Positions 52,417 to 61,036 of a DNA stretch of 64,000 nt are shown one piece after another. A program made the position numbers and the translations under genes. The notes under the pieces were generated by a model. That model was given only the letters and a program-made list of their open reading frames with translations. It did not search any database and was not told the DNA's origin. This DNA comes from CAWIUB01 sp963839175 (GTDB taxonomy: Bacteria > Actinomycetota > Actinomycetes > Mycobacteriales > Jatrophihabitantaceae): the NCBI GenBank assembly GCA_963839175.1, contig CAWIUB010000052.1, positions 1 through 64,000 on the forward strand, in the 5' to 3' direction. Numbering within the stretch: the first letter of the stretch is position 1; each line of letters begins with the position of its first letter.

Positions 52417-52980
52417 TCAACGCCCTAGATGCGTCGCGGCAGGGGTCACCTGCACGTTGGTGCGTTCGAGGGTGATCGCCGAGTCCAGCGTGCTGAATAG
52501 CGGCGTGCCTCCGCCGAGCAGGACCGGGATCACATGCACGCGGATCTCGTCGACCAGGCCGAGCGGGAGTGCTTGCTGCATGACAGTCGCGCCGTGCAGG
52601 CCTACAACCTTGTCGCCTGCTTCCTGCTTGGCCTGCGCGATCGCGCTGGCCACGCCGTCGGTGACGAACGTGTACAAGGATGGGTAGGACGTGGTCGGCT
52701 TGTTGTGGGTGACAACGAAGCACGGGGTGTCCCCGAGCGGGCCGCCGTCGCCCCAACCGCCGTCGCCCTCGTTCTTGTCGAATGACTTGCGACCCATCAC
52801 TATGGCGCCGGCATTGTCGATCGCCTCCTGCAGGATGGCCCGGTCGTCGTCGGTTGCCGCGTCGAAGATCCAGTCGTGCAGCATGCCGGCGCCGTCGCCG
52901 AACGGGTTCTGGCGGCTGTCGTTCGGGCCGGTGACGTACTCGTCGAGCGAAATGGACATGTCGCAGATAACCAATGCCAT
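52417..52980 (-). CDS. Dihydrofolate reductase family protein
   Basis: 187 residues from ATG 52980 (GAGGAAG upstream). RibD C-terminal/DHFR-like fold: NAGAIVMGRKSFD, VVTHNKPTTSYPSLYTFVTD, VVGLHGATVMQQALPLGLVD and VHVIPVLLGGGTPLF. These stand-alone proteins are reductases of unknown substrate, not the folate enzyme itself. Confidence 0.85.
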   Translation of the reverse strand: MALVICDMSISLDEYVTGPNDSRQNPFGDGAGMLHDWIFDAATDDDRAILQEAIDNAGAIVMGRKSFDKNEGDGGWGDGGPLGDTPCFVVTHNKPTTSYPSLYTFVTDGVASAIAQAKQEAGDKVVGLHGATVMQQALPLGLVDEIRVHVIPVLLGGGTPLFSTLDSAITLERTNVQVTPAATHLGR

Positions 52981-53019
52981 GAGTGCTTCCTCTCCGTGCG
53001 GCCGACCGGGCCGATCCAA

Positions 53020-53305
53020 CCTGTTCTCACTTGCACAGACGAAGCGCAGCCGCCTTGCTCATCGGTCTGTCGGCGTCGGCCTGCCGTGTGGTCACTGTCG
53101 TGATAGGACTGCCCTCCGTGTCGAATCCGATGAGTCGGCGCCGGTCGTGCGGCAGACAGGACATTGATCCACCGAGCCGCTCCTATCAGGTCATGTCCGC
53201 CAGATCACCGGAAAGGCGGCTACCGGCGTCGAAGGAGGACAAGGGCTACGACGTCGCGGTCGCGGCCCTGCGGACAGCGGTCATCTTGACCTCGTTCTGA
53301 CGGCC
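53020..53305. other. Intergenic region without recognisable genes
   Basis: No frame has a convincing start, ribosome binding site or family motif. A 35-codon frame at 53192..53299 was considered and dropped. With the SMR stub next to it this reads as eroded sequence. Confidence 0.5.
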
Positions 53306-53443
53306 ATGGCCTGGGTCTGCCTGACGCTGGGCATCGCCAGCGAGATGATCGCCACGGTGAGCCTGCGCGGTCTCGGGCGCTGCGTGCCGACCTGCTGGCC
53401 GTGGATCGTGCTGGGTGTCGTGTTGGTCACCGCGTCGGGGTAG
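53306..53443 (+). pseudogene. Truncated SMR-family multidrug exporter remnant
   Basis: ATG 53306 to TAG 53443, 45 residues. MAWVCLTLGIASEMIATVSL matches helix 1 of small multidrug resistance proteins including the essential membrane glutamate. The next segment (GLGRCVPTCWPWIVLGVVLV) is a degenerate helix 2. Helices 3-4 are missing; intact members have ~105 residues. Confidence 0.6.
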
Positions 53444-53554
53444 CACCACCCACGGATGACAAGCACCTGAGGATCTCGCGACTGGCCTTGGCGCGAAAAT
53501 CCTTTAACAATATGATGATTCTCTATTGACCGTCGAGGGCTCGAGCAGGTAGAA

Positions 53555-53570
53555 TCGAACACGTGTTCGA
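53555..53570. promoter_or_regulatory. LexA (SOS) box overlapping the DUF222-HNH start codon
   Basis: Perfect palindrome TCGAAC-ACGT-GTTCGA. Its right half includes the GTG start (53563) and the second and third codons, so LexA would sit on the start of the gene. The mRNA must then be nearly leaderless or begin within the box. Confidence 0.88.
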
Positions 53571-54858
53571 AACGTCAGCTCCGGCTCCCGCACTGTCGGA
53601 TGTGCTGGACGCGCCGGGTGAGGTGGCGGTGTGGGCGGCCGCGGCGCGGCCGGGTCCGGATGTCGTCGAGGTGCTGTCGATGCTCGATCCGGCGGCGGTG
53701 GGCTCGGATCAGCGGGTGGACCTGCTGGTGGGGGTGGAGCGGCAGCTGGCCTGGCTGCATGCGGTGCAGCAGCGGGTGCTGGCCTCGTTGGAGGCCGATC
53801 CGCTGGGGGTCGGCGCCGACCCGGACGAGGACTGGACCCGGGAGCAGGTGGGGGCGGCGTTGCGGCTGGCCAGTAGTACCGCGGATCACCGGTTGGCGGT
53901 GGCTCGGCAGCTGACGGACCGGTTGCCGGGCACCGCTCGGGCGCTGGCCGCCGGGGAGATCAGCTATCTGCACGCGGTCAAGTTGGCCGAGGCGGTCAAG
54001 GACTTCGAGGCAGACGTCGCCGCGGCCGTGGAGGCCCGGGTGCTGCCCCGGGCCGGGGCGCAGACGGTGGGCCAGTTCGCGGCCAGCGTGCAGCGGGCGG
54101 TGCTGGCCGCCGACCCGCGCACCGCGGAACGCCGGCACGCCGACGCGCTGGACCGGCGGCGGGTGCAGATCAGCCCGGCGCAGGATGGGATGGCCAGCCT
54201 GTGGGCGTTGCTGCCGGCCGACGGCGCCGCGCTGATCGGTTGCGTGCTGGACTCGCTGGCCTCGGTGACGGACGGGCAGGACGAGCGCAGCTGTGACCAG
54301 CGGCGCGCCGACGCGCTGGTCGACGTGTTCGCCCGGGTACTGGGCGACCCAGGACTGCCCGAGCAGCACGGCGCCCGCCCGGCCATCCAGGTCACCGTCG
54401 GGCTGTCCACCCTGCTCGGGCTGGACGAGCTGCCCGCGGAGCTGGCCGGCTACGGGCCGATCACCCCGGCGGCCGCCCGGCGGATCGCCGCCGACGCCAC
54501 CGGCACCTGGCGGCGGCTGGTCACCGACCCGGCCACCGGCGCGCTGCTCGACTGCGGCCGCAGCACCTACCGGCCACCCACCGATCTGGCCGAGTTCGTG
54601 ATCGCCCGCGACCAGCACTGCGTCTTCCCGGGCTGCCGGCGCCGGGCCCGCCGCTGCGACCTGGATCACCAGCTGGCCTGGGAATCCGGCGGGCCCACCA
54701 GCGCCAACAATCTCGCCCCGCTGTGCCGCCGGCACCACCGCGCCAAACACCACGCCGGCTGGCAACGCCGCCGGCAACCCGACGGCAGCTACCAGTGGAC
54801 CGCCCCCACCGGCCACACCTACCACGTCACCCCACCCCGCTACCCACCCGACAGGTGA
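53563..54858 (+). CDS. DUF222 / HNH endonuclease-domain protein (13E12-like)
   Basis: 431 residues: a DUF222 region (residues ~40-310) and a C-terminal HNH domain (FPGCRRRARRCDLDHQLAWE, then NLAPLCRRHHRAKHHAGW) with the Cys pairs and catalytic histidine. It belongs to the 13E12 repeat family, some mycobacterial members of which are LexA-controlled. GTG 53563 lies in the LexA box. Codon use is extremely GC-rich. Presumed nuclease or mobile-gene relic, role unknown. Confidence 0.88.
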   Translation: MFETSAPAPALSDVLDAPGEVAVWAAAARPGPDVVEVLSMLDPAAVGSDQRVDLLVGVERQLAWLHAVQQRVLASLEADPLGVGADPDEDWTREQVGAALRLASSTADHRLAVARQLTDRLPGTARALAAGEISYLHAVKLAEAVKDFEADVAAAVEARVLPRAGAQTVGQFAASVQRAVLAADPRTAERRHADALDRRRVQISPAQDGMASLWALLPADGAALIGCVLDSLASVTDGQDERSCDQRRADALVDVFARVLGDPGLPEQHGARPAIQVTVGLSTLLGLDELPAELAGYGPITPAAARRIAADATGTWRRLVTDPATGALLDCGRSTYRPPTDLAEFVIARDQHCVFPGCRRRARRCDLDHQLAWESGGPTSANNLAPLCRRHHRAKHHAGWQRRRQPDGSYQWTAPTGHTYHVTPPRYPPDR

Positions 54859-54911
54859 CCCACGAGACGGCTGACCGGCCCTGTGGAACGACAGATCTTG
54901 ATTCTTGATGG

Positions 54912-55935
54912 TTACGCTGTCGCGAGTTCCGCCATACCGTCCTCGAACGAGACAACCGGCGTCCAGGCGAGCTCGGCGCGCAGCCGGGACGAGTCAGCGG
55001 TGATGTGCCGGACGTCACCGAGACGGTAGCCGCCGGTGATCACCGGCTGCGGCCCGCCGACGGCGCGGGCCAACGCCGAAGCCATCTCGCCGACCGTCCG
55101 CGGCCTCCCCGAGCCCACGTTGAACGCGCGCACGCCGTCGACGTGCCGTTCGGCAGCGCGCACCGTGGCCGTTGCCACGTCGCGCACGTGGACGAAGTCC
55201 CGCCGCTGCTTGCCGTCCTCGTACACCGACGGGGCCGTTCCTCGGCGCAACGCGGAGAGGAAGATCGCCGCGACCCCCGCGTACGGTGTGTCGCGCGGCA
55301 GGCCACGGCCGTACACGTTGTGGTAGCGCAACGCGGCGACGCTGCCACCCGTCGCCCGAGCCCAGGATGCCGCCAAGTGCTCCTGCGCCAATTTGCTCGC
55401 CGCGTAGGCATTTCGTGGGTCGAGCGGCGCGTCTTCGCCAACCAGGACGGGTTCGACCGTGCGACCACACGTCGGGGCAGGGCGGCTCGAAACGGCCGGC
55501 GGCGAGATCCGACTCGGCTCGAGGCACGGGCGTGACCTCGCCGTGTTCGGCGCAGCGGCCGACGCCCTCGCCGTAGACGACCATCGAGCTCGCCAGGGTC
55601 AGCCGTTCGACCCCCGCCGAGGCCATCGCCGCGAGTAGCACGGCGGTGCCGTGGTCGTTCGACGAGGCGTAGTCGGGCAGGTCCTGCACGTCCAGGCCCA
55701 GCCCGACCTTGGCAGCGAGGTGGCAGACGGCGTGGACCCCCCGCAACGCCGCATCGACCGCGGCGCGATCCCGCACGTCGGCGACGATCAGCTCGGCCGG
55801 GAGTGCCGGCGCCTCATCGCGGGGCACGTCCGGACGCAGCGAGTCCAGCACCCGCACGTCGTGCCCATTCGCCAGCAACGAGTCGAGCACGTGTCGGCCG
55901 ATGAACCCGGCGCCGCCGGTCAGCAGGACGCGCAC
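54912..55935 (-). CDS. NAD-dependent epimerase/dehydratase, one apparent +1 frameshift
   Basis: SDR-fold sugar-nucleotide enzyme. N-terminal VLLTGGAGFIGRHVLDSLLA reads to RFEPPCP; skipping one base at about 55473 continues TCGRTVEPVLVGEDAPLDPR, then the catalytic YAASKLAQEHL and ALRYHNVYGRGLPRDTPYAG, to a stop at 54912. The corrected length is about 341. The CPxC-type insert before the catalytic tyrosine is typical of this actinobacterial subgroup. Start GTG 55935 is 1 base after the mtnP stop. Confidence 0.85.
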
Positions 55936-55936
55936 G

Positions 55937-56782
55937 TCACGGCAGCTCGAACGGTGCCGGCATCTCGGCGTAGACGTTCGCGCAATCGCAATCCCCTTGC
56001 TTCGCCGGCAATTCAGCGAGCGTGGCTAGCAGCCACGACCGCAGCACCGGCAGATTCGTCGCGAACTGTTCGAGAACCTCGGCCATCGTGACACCTTCGC
56101 CGGCCTCGACCCCGGCGTCCAGGTCGGTCACCAGCGCCAGCGTCGTGTAGCAGACCGACAGCTCACGGGCCAGCGCGGCCTCCGGCATCGCCGTCATGCC
56201 GATGATCGCGTGGCCCAGCCGCTGGTACTCGAGCGACTCGGCCCGGGTCGAGAATCGCGGGCCGTTGACGACGACCAGCGTGCCGCCGTCCTCGATCTGC
56301 AGTCCGGCGGCTCGAGCACCGGCGCGAGCGGCGGCGCGTCCGTGCGGGCAGTACGGGTCGGCGAACGAGACATGCGCCACCCCGCGCCCGTCCTCGACGA
56401 AGGTGCTCACCCGGCCGCTCGTCCGGTCGGCGATCTGATCGGGTAGCACCAGCGCACCTGGACCGAACGTGGCCCGCAGTGAGCCCACAGCAGACAGCGA
56501 CAGCAGCTGGCGTACGCCCAGCGACCGGAGGGCCCACATGTTCGCCCGGGTCGGCACCGCGTGCGGCGCGTAGCGGTGGTCGACACCGTGCCGCGGCAGG
56601 AACGCCACCAATCGGTCACCGATCCGGCCGACCGACACGGGCGCAGCGGGACGGCCGTAGGGCGTGTCGACCTCGACCGTGGCCGCATCGTTGAGCAACG
56701 AGTAGAAGCCCGATCCGCCGATAATGCCGACCTGTGCGCGTGCGTCGCTGCGAGCCCCTCCGCTCGACGCTACGGGACTCAC
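55937..56782 (-). CDS. mtnP: S-methyl-5'-thioadenosine phosphorylase
   Basis: 281 residues from GTG 56782. Phosphorolysis of methylthioadenosine in methionine salvage. Motifs VGIIGGSGFYSLLNDA, FLPRHGVDHRYAPHAVPTRA, VNGPRFSTRAESLEYQRLG and IGMTAMPEAALARELSVCY. The first ~15 residues (VSPVASSGGARSDARA) are encoded by a copy of the dispersed repeat; homology starts at QVGIIGG. No canonical start is available closer to the domain, so the repeat supplies the N-terminus. Confidence 0.85.
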   Translation of the reverse strand: MSPVASSGGARSDARAQVGIIGGSGFYSLLNDAATVEVDTPYGRPAAPVSVGRIGDRLVAFLPRHGVDHRYAPHAVPTRANMWALRSLGVRQLLSLSAVGSLRATFGPGALVLPDQIADRTSGRVSTFVEDGRGVAHVSFADPYCPHGRAAARAGARAAGLQIEDGGTLVVVNGPRFSTRAESLEYQRLGHAIIGMTAMPEAALARELSVCYTTLALVTDLDAGVEAGEGVTMAEVLEQFATNLPVLRSWLLATLAELPAKQGDCDCANVYAEMPAPFELP

Positions 56783-56843
56783 GGCCGCGCGCCGCGCGGC
56801 CAACGGATCCCCATTGTTCGCTCACTGCGTTCGCTCACGCTCA
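56751..56843 (-). repeat. Dispersed ~93-bp repeat, copy 2 (inverted)
   Basis: On the minus strand it reads GTGAGCG units, an ATGGGGATCCG stretch, then GTGAGTCCCGTAGCG and CGAGCGGAGGGGCTCGC, parallel to copy 1 at 48120..48213. The GTGAGTCCC part is the start codon of mtnP. Confidence 0.75.
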
Positions 56844-56912
56844 CGAGGCTAGCGGGTCAGATCCGAACAGAATCCTGACATTGCGCCCGCCGGAGGTTGA
56901 CCTTTCCCAGGC

Positions 56913-56926
56913 ACACTCAGGAGTGT
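56913..56926. promoter_or_regulatory. Palindrome in the promoter region of the DUF5666 gene
   Basis: ACACTC-AG-GAGTGT, a perfect 6-2-6 palindrome about 40 bases before the ATG, with a TTGACC hexamer at 56897..56902. Possibly an operator; no regulator is adjacent. Confidence 0.4.
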
Positions 56927-56954
56927 CTGATACCCAACGAAGGGGCCGAACACC

Positions 56955-57434
56955 ATGTGGAAGAAGATTGCGATCGCCAGCGGCATCGGCGCTGCCGTCG
57001 TGGGCGGCACGACCGCGGCGCTGGCCGCGGCGAACGACAGCGGCACGCCGGCCACCTCCGCGTCGGCCTCGGCTAGCGCGCCCGCCGCAGCGAACGGTGC
57101 GCACGGTGGCCGGCTCGCCGGCTTGCTAGCGCGCCGCTTCGAGCATGGTGAGTGGGTCAGCAAGGGCAAGTCGGGCACCGAGACGCACGATGCGATCCGG
57201 GGCACCGTCAGCGCCGTCAGCCCGACGTCGGTATCGGTCAAGGCCGATGACGGGTACTCGCTCACCTTCATTGTGGACTCGAACACCAAGGTGCTGCTGC
57301 GCGAGAACGGCAAGGGGTCGGCGAAGAAAGGTGCGATTGGGGACGTCAAGGACGGCGACCACGTCTTGGCGGCGGGCGTCAAGTCCGGCTCGACCGTGAC
57401 GGCCAACCACCTGGTGGACACGGGCACGAAGTAA
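56955..57434 (+). CDS. Secreted DUF5666-type protein
   Basis: 159 residues. Signal peptide WKKIAIASGIGAAVVGGTTA with Ala cleavage region, a low-complexity Ser/Ala linker, then a small beta domain with RGTVSAVSPTSVSVKADDGY and DVKDGDHVLAAGVKSGSTV, the repeated 'G-V' pattern of DUF5666 OB-like domains. AAGGGG precedes the ATG. Extracytoplasmic, role unknown. Confidence 0.75.
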   Translation: MWKKIAIASGIGAAVVGGTTAALAAANDSGTPATSASASASAPAAANGAHGGRLAGLLARRFEHGEWVSKGKSGTETHDAIRGTVSAVSPTSVSVKADDGYSLTFIVDSNTKVLLRENGKGSAKKGAIGDVKDGDHVLAAGVKSGSTVTANHLVDTGTK

Positions 57435-57491
57435 GCGCCCCGCGCCGGTCGTGATGCCAACTCAAGATTGCCGACGGTCTGACGTCCTAGT

Positions 57492-58646
57492 ATGCAGGGC
57501 ATGCTGCGCAAGCATTACGAAGCCGAGCACGAGGCGTTCGCCAAGTCGTTCCGCACCTTCCTCGACAAGGAGGTCGTGCCGCATTTTCTGGAGTGGGAGC
57601 ATGCCGGCGCGGCGCCGCGGGAGCTGTACCAGGCCGCAGGGCGCAACGGCTTCCTCGGCATGGCGGTGCCTGAGCAGTACGGCGGTGGTGGGGTCAAGGA
57701 CTTCCGCTTCAACCAGGCGCTAGACGAGCAGATCGCGCTCGCCGGAGTGACCGGTGCGTGCCTGGGCATCAGCCTGCAGAACGACACCTGCCTGTCGTAC
57801 TTCCTGACCTACGCCACCGACGAGCAGAAGCAGCGCTGGCTGCCCGGCCAGGTTTCCGGCGAGCTGATCACTGCAATCGCGATGACCGAGCCGGGAGCAG
57901 GGTCGGACCTGTCCGGCATTCGCACGACCGCTCGGCGTGACGGCGGCGACTACATCGTCAACGGGGCCAAGACGTTCATCACCAACGGCATCAACGCCGA
58001 TCTCGTCATCACCGCGGTACGCACCGGCGAGCACAAGCATGGTGGGCTGTCGCTGATGATTCTCGAACGCGGCATGCCGGGCTTCGAGCGTGGACGCAAC
58101 CTGGCCAAGGTCGGTATGCACTCGCAGGACACCGCCGAGCTGTCGTTCACCGACGTGCGAGTGCCGGCAATCAACCTGCTGGGCGAAGAGAACCGCGGCT
58201 TCTTCTACCTGGTGGCCCAGCTGCCACAGGAACGGATGTCGATCTCCGTGGCCGCAATCGCCGAGGCGCGGGCCGCGTTCGAGAACACGCTGCGCTACGT
58301 CAAGGAGCGCAAGGCGTTCGGGACGACGATCGGGTCGTTCCAGAACTCGCGGTTCGTGCTCGCCGAGATCGCCACCGAGATCGACGTGACGCAAGCGTTC
58401 GTGGACCGCTGCGTCGACGACCTGAACGCCGGGGACTTGTCGGCCGAGGACGCCGCGAAGGCCAAGTGGTGGACCACCGAACTGCAGGGCCGGGTGCTCG
58501 ACCGCTGTGTCCAGCTGCACGGCGGGTACGGCTACATGCTGGAGTATCCCGTCGCCCGCGCCTGGACCGACGCCCGGGTGACCCGAATCTACGGCGGCGC
58601 CACCGAGATCATGAAGCAGGTCATCGGCAAGTCGCTCGGCCTCTGA
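57492..58646 (+). CDS. Acyl-CoA dehydrogenase
   Basis: 384-residue flavoenzyme of beta-oxidation. FAD/substrate signatures AIAMTEPGAGSDLSGIRTTA, NGAKTFITNGINADLVITAV, RKAFGTTIGSFQNSRFVLAE and QLHGGYGYMLEYPVARAWTD. Resembles long-chain or FadE-type enzymes. Start ATG 57492 (ATG 57501 possible); the following maf start overlaps the stop by one base, so the two are coupled. Confidence 0.9.
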   Translation: MQGMLRKHYEAEHEAFAKSFRTFLDKEVVPHFLEWEHAGAAPRELYQAAGRNGFLGMAVPEQYGGGGVKDFRFNQALDEQIALAGVTGACLGISLQNDTCLSYFLTYATDEQKQRWLPGQVSGELITAIAMTEPGAGSDLSGIRTTARRDGGDYIVNGAKTFITNGINADLVITAVRTGEHKHGGLSLMILERGMPGFERGRNLAKVGMHSQDTAELSFTDVRVPAINLLGEENRGFFYLVAQLPQERMSISVAAIAEARAAFENTLRYVKERKAFGTTIGSFQNSRFVLAEIATEIDVTQAFVDRCVDDLNAGDLSAEDAAKAKWWTTELQGRVLDRCVQLHGGYGYMLEYPVARAWTDARVTRIYGGATEIMKQVIGKSLGL

Positions 58647-59242
58647 TGCGGTTCGTCCTCGCGTCGGCATCGCCGGCGCGACTTGCGACGCTGCGCGCGG
58701 CAGGCGTCCAGCCCGAGGTGATCGTGAGCGACCTCGACGAGTCGAGGATCATCGCGTCCAGCACGTCCGCGCTGGTGGTGGCCCTGGCTCGCGGAAAGGC
58801 GTTGGCTGTGAGTCGCCGCCTGGGTGGCGACGCGGTCGTCCTCGGCTGCGACTCGATGCTGGACCTGGAGGGCGAGGCGTTCGGCAAACCCGCGGACCCG
58901 GACGACGCCAAGGATCGCTGGCGGCGAATGCGCGGACGCACCGGAACACTGCACACCGGCCACGCACTGGTACGTGGCACGGTGGTCGTGTGCCGGGACG
59001 TGCGGACGACCGTCCACTTCGGTTCGCCGACCGACGCGGAGATCGACGCGTATGTCGCGACGGGCGAGCCGCTGCAGGTCGCCGGGGGATTCACGATCGA
59101 CGGGCCGGGCGGCTGGTTGATCGAGGGCGTCGAGGGCGATCACCACAACGTCGTCGGCCTGTCGCTGCCCGCGGTACGCGCCATGCTCGCCGATGTCGGT
59201 GTCGCATTGACCGACCTGGGCTGGCCCCGAGTTACCGCCTGA
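58646..59242 (+). CDS. maf: Maf-like nucleoside-triphosphate pyrophosphatase
   Basis: 198 residues. N-terminal SASPARLATLRAAGVQPEVI, VVLGCDSMLDLEGEAFGKP (catalytic acidic loop), and QVAGGFTIDGPGGWLIEGVE. House-cleaning hydrolase for non-canonical or dTTP/UTP-type nucleotides. In actinobacteria it commonly sits beside acyl-CoA carboxylase genes, as here. Confidence 0.9.
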   Translation: MRFVLASASPARLATLRAAGVQPEVIVSDLDESRIIASSTSALVVALARGKALAVSRRLGGDAVVLGCDSMLDLEGEAFGKPADPDDAKDRWRRMRGRTGTLHTGHALVRGTVVVCRDVRTTVHFGSPTDAEIDAYVATGEPLQVAGGFTIDGPGGWLIEGVEGDHHNVVGLSLPAVRAMLADVGVALTDLGWPRVTA

Positions 59243-59384
59243 GTGCTTCCAGGCGGCGGGCCCGCCACTGCTCGTAGCGATCCGGTTGGGGACGCCGCTT
59301 GGCCTGCTCGTCAAGGGCGGCGAGTACGGCGGCGACCTCTTCGGCGGTCGCGCCGCCACCCACCACGGCGGCGGGCTGGTTCAC
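59232..59384 (-). CDS. Small AccE-like acyl-CoA carboxylase epsilon subunit
   Basis: 50 residues from GTG 59384 to TAA 59232. GGATAEEVAAVLAALDEQA then RYEQWRARRLEALRR, matching the helix-plus-basic-tail form of epsilon subunits. Its start overlaps the carboxyltransferase stop by GTGA and its end overlaps maf by 11 bases. Too small for the usual length cutoff, but position and composition are convincing. Confidence 0.75.
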   Translation of the reverse strand: MNQPAAVVGGGATAEEVAAVLAALDEQAKRRPQPDRYEQWRARRLEALRR

Positions 59385-60880
59385 GTGGGCGGTACCCCGT
59401 GCCGTTTCGAAGCCAGGTGCCGGGACTTGCCGACCAGCACCTGATAGCGGCGCACGATCTCGGCGCGCAGCTCACTCGGATTGATCACCGCGTCGATGAC
59501 CAGGTCTGAGGCGAGCCGCATCAGGTCGACGTCCAGCTCGTACTCCGCGCGCTTCTCGGCGACGAACGCGTCACGTTCGGCCGAGTCGGCGATCGCCTCG
59601 ATGCGGTTGGCGTAGACCGCGTTCACGGCAGCCTCTGGCCCCATCACCGCGATCTTCGCCGTCGGCAGGGCGATGCAGGCATCGGGCATGAAGCCGGGCC
59701 CGGCCATTGCGTAAAGGCCTGCTCCATAAGCCTTGCGCACGATGATCGACAGTTGCGGCACGGTCGCCTCGGAGACGGCGGTGATCATCTTCGCGCCGTG
59801 CCGAATGATGCCCTGCCGCTCGACCTCGCTGCCGATCATGAAGCCCGGCACGTCGGCCAGGTACAGCAACGGGACGTTGAACGCGTCGCAGAGCCAGATG
59901 AACCGCGTGGCCTTATCGGCCGAGTCGACGAACAGCACGCCGCCTCGCACTGCCGAGTTGTTGGCCACGACGCCCACGGGACGCCCGTCGATGCGCGCGA
60001 AGCCAGTGATCAGCTCGGCAGCGAAGAGCGGCTTCACCTCGAAGAACGAGTCGGCGTCGACCAGTCCGTCGATGATCGCGTGCATGTCGAATGGCAGCGA
60101 CTCGTCGGCGGGGACGCTGTCGTCGGCCAGCGCTGTCGCCGGAGGCTCGGGCTGCAGATCCGGCGGCTGCTCTCGCCAGCACGTAGGCAGGTGGGCGAAG
60201 AACAGCTTCGCCTGCTCGATGGCGTCCTCGTCGTCTACCGCGAGGTTGTCGCCGCACCCCGAGACGGTGGCGTGCATACGCGCGCCGCCCATCTCCTCGA
60301 GCGACACCTTCTCGCCGACGACCATCTCGGCCATGCGCGGCGAGCCGAGGTACATCGAGGCATTGCCCTCGACCATGATCACGACGTCGCAGAACGACGG
60401 GATGTAGGCCCCGCCGGCGGCGGACGGCCCGAACAGGCAGCAGATCTGCGGCACCTTGCCGGAAAGCGCGACCTGGTTATGGAAGATCCGGCCCGCGCCG
60501 CGACGTCCAGGGAAGAGCGCGACCTGGTCGGTGATGCGGGCTCCGGCCGAGTCGATCAGCCAGAAGATCGGCAGCTCCTCGACGAGTGCGCGCTCCGTCG
60601 CCCGGATGATCTTCTCGACGGTGCGCGCGCCCCACGAGCCGGCCTTGACGGTCGGGTCATTGGCGACCACCAGCGCCGGCCGCCCGTCCACCAGGCCCTG
60701 GCCGGTGATGACGCCGTCCGCCGGCAGGCCGGAGCCGAGCGCGTTCGCGAGCTGGCCGTCCTCGACGAAACTGCCGTCGTCGAACAGCAGGGCGATGCGG
60801 TCGCGGACGTAGAGCTTGTGCTGGGCAGCCAGCTTGGCCGCGGCGCTCGTGGACGGCGCCAGCGTGGCGGCGCGCGCTAC
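59381..60880 (-). CDS. accD: Acyl-CoA carboxylase carboxyltransferase subunit, start codon unclear
   Basis: From the first canonical start (GTG 60691) 436 residues are encoded, but homology extends in the same frame upstream: KLYVRDRIALLFDDGSFVED and ALGSGLPADGVITGQG. The only well-placed start has AAGGA then GTA at 60880, after an in-frame TAA; counted from there it has 499 residues, normal for the family. Motifs AGSWGARTVEKIIRA, LFGPSAAGGAYIPSFCDVVI and AYGAGLYAMAGPGF. Probably works with the biotin carboxylase at 62702. The start may be a GTG lost to error or mutation. Confidence 0.85.
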   Translation of the reverse strand, partial: VARAATLAPSTSAAAKLAAQHKLYVRDRIALLFDDGSFVEDGQLANALGSGLPADGVITGQGLVDGRPALVVANDPTVKAGSWGARTVEKIIRATERALVEELPIFWLIDSAGARITDQVALFPGRRGAGRIFHNQVALSGKVPQICCLFGPSAAGGAYIPSFCDVVIMVEGNASMYLGSPRMAEMVVGEKVSLEEMGGARMHATVSGCGDNLAVDDEDAIEQAKLFFAHLPTCWREQPPDLQPEPPATALADDSVPADESLPFDMHAIIDGLVDADSFFEVKPLFAAELITGFARIDGRPVGVVANNSAVRGGVLFVDSADKATRFIWLCDAFNVPLLYLADVPGFMIGSEVERQGIIRHGAKMITAVSEATVPQLSIIVRKAYGAGLYAMAGPGFMPDACIALPTAKIAVMGPEAAVNAVYANRIEAIADSAERDAFVAEKRAEYELDVDLMRLASDLVIDAVINPSELRAEIVRRYQVLVGKSRHLASKRHGVPPT

Positions 60881-61036
60881 CGGACGTCCTTAGCGGGACT
60901 GAAGGTGACCAGCCAACGCGATGAGCGCTCGCGCGAAGAGCCCGCCGCCGCGCGAACGTAGTGAGCTTGCGTGCGACTCGCGAGACGGGCCCGAGCGAAG
61001 CGAGCGGTCCGGATCGAGAGCCGCGCTCGGCGGATG

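Noticed and set aside
53192..53299. 35-codon frame starting MSARSPERR upstream of the SMR remnant
   Set aside because: No ribosome binding site, no homology and no conserved context; probably chance.
60900..61036. GC-rich stretch with GCGAACGTAGTGAGC as a third copy of the dispersed repeat
   Set aside because: Only a short motif resembles the element; the diagnostic GTGAGTCCCGTAGCG part is missing.
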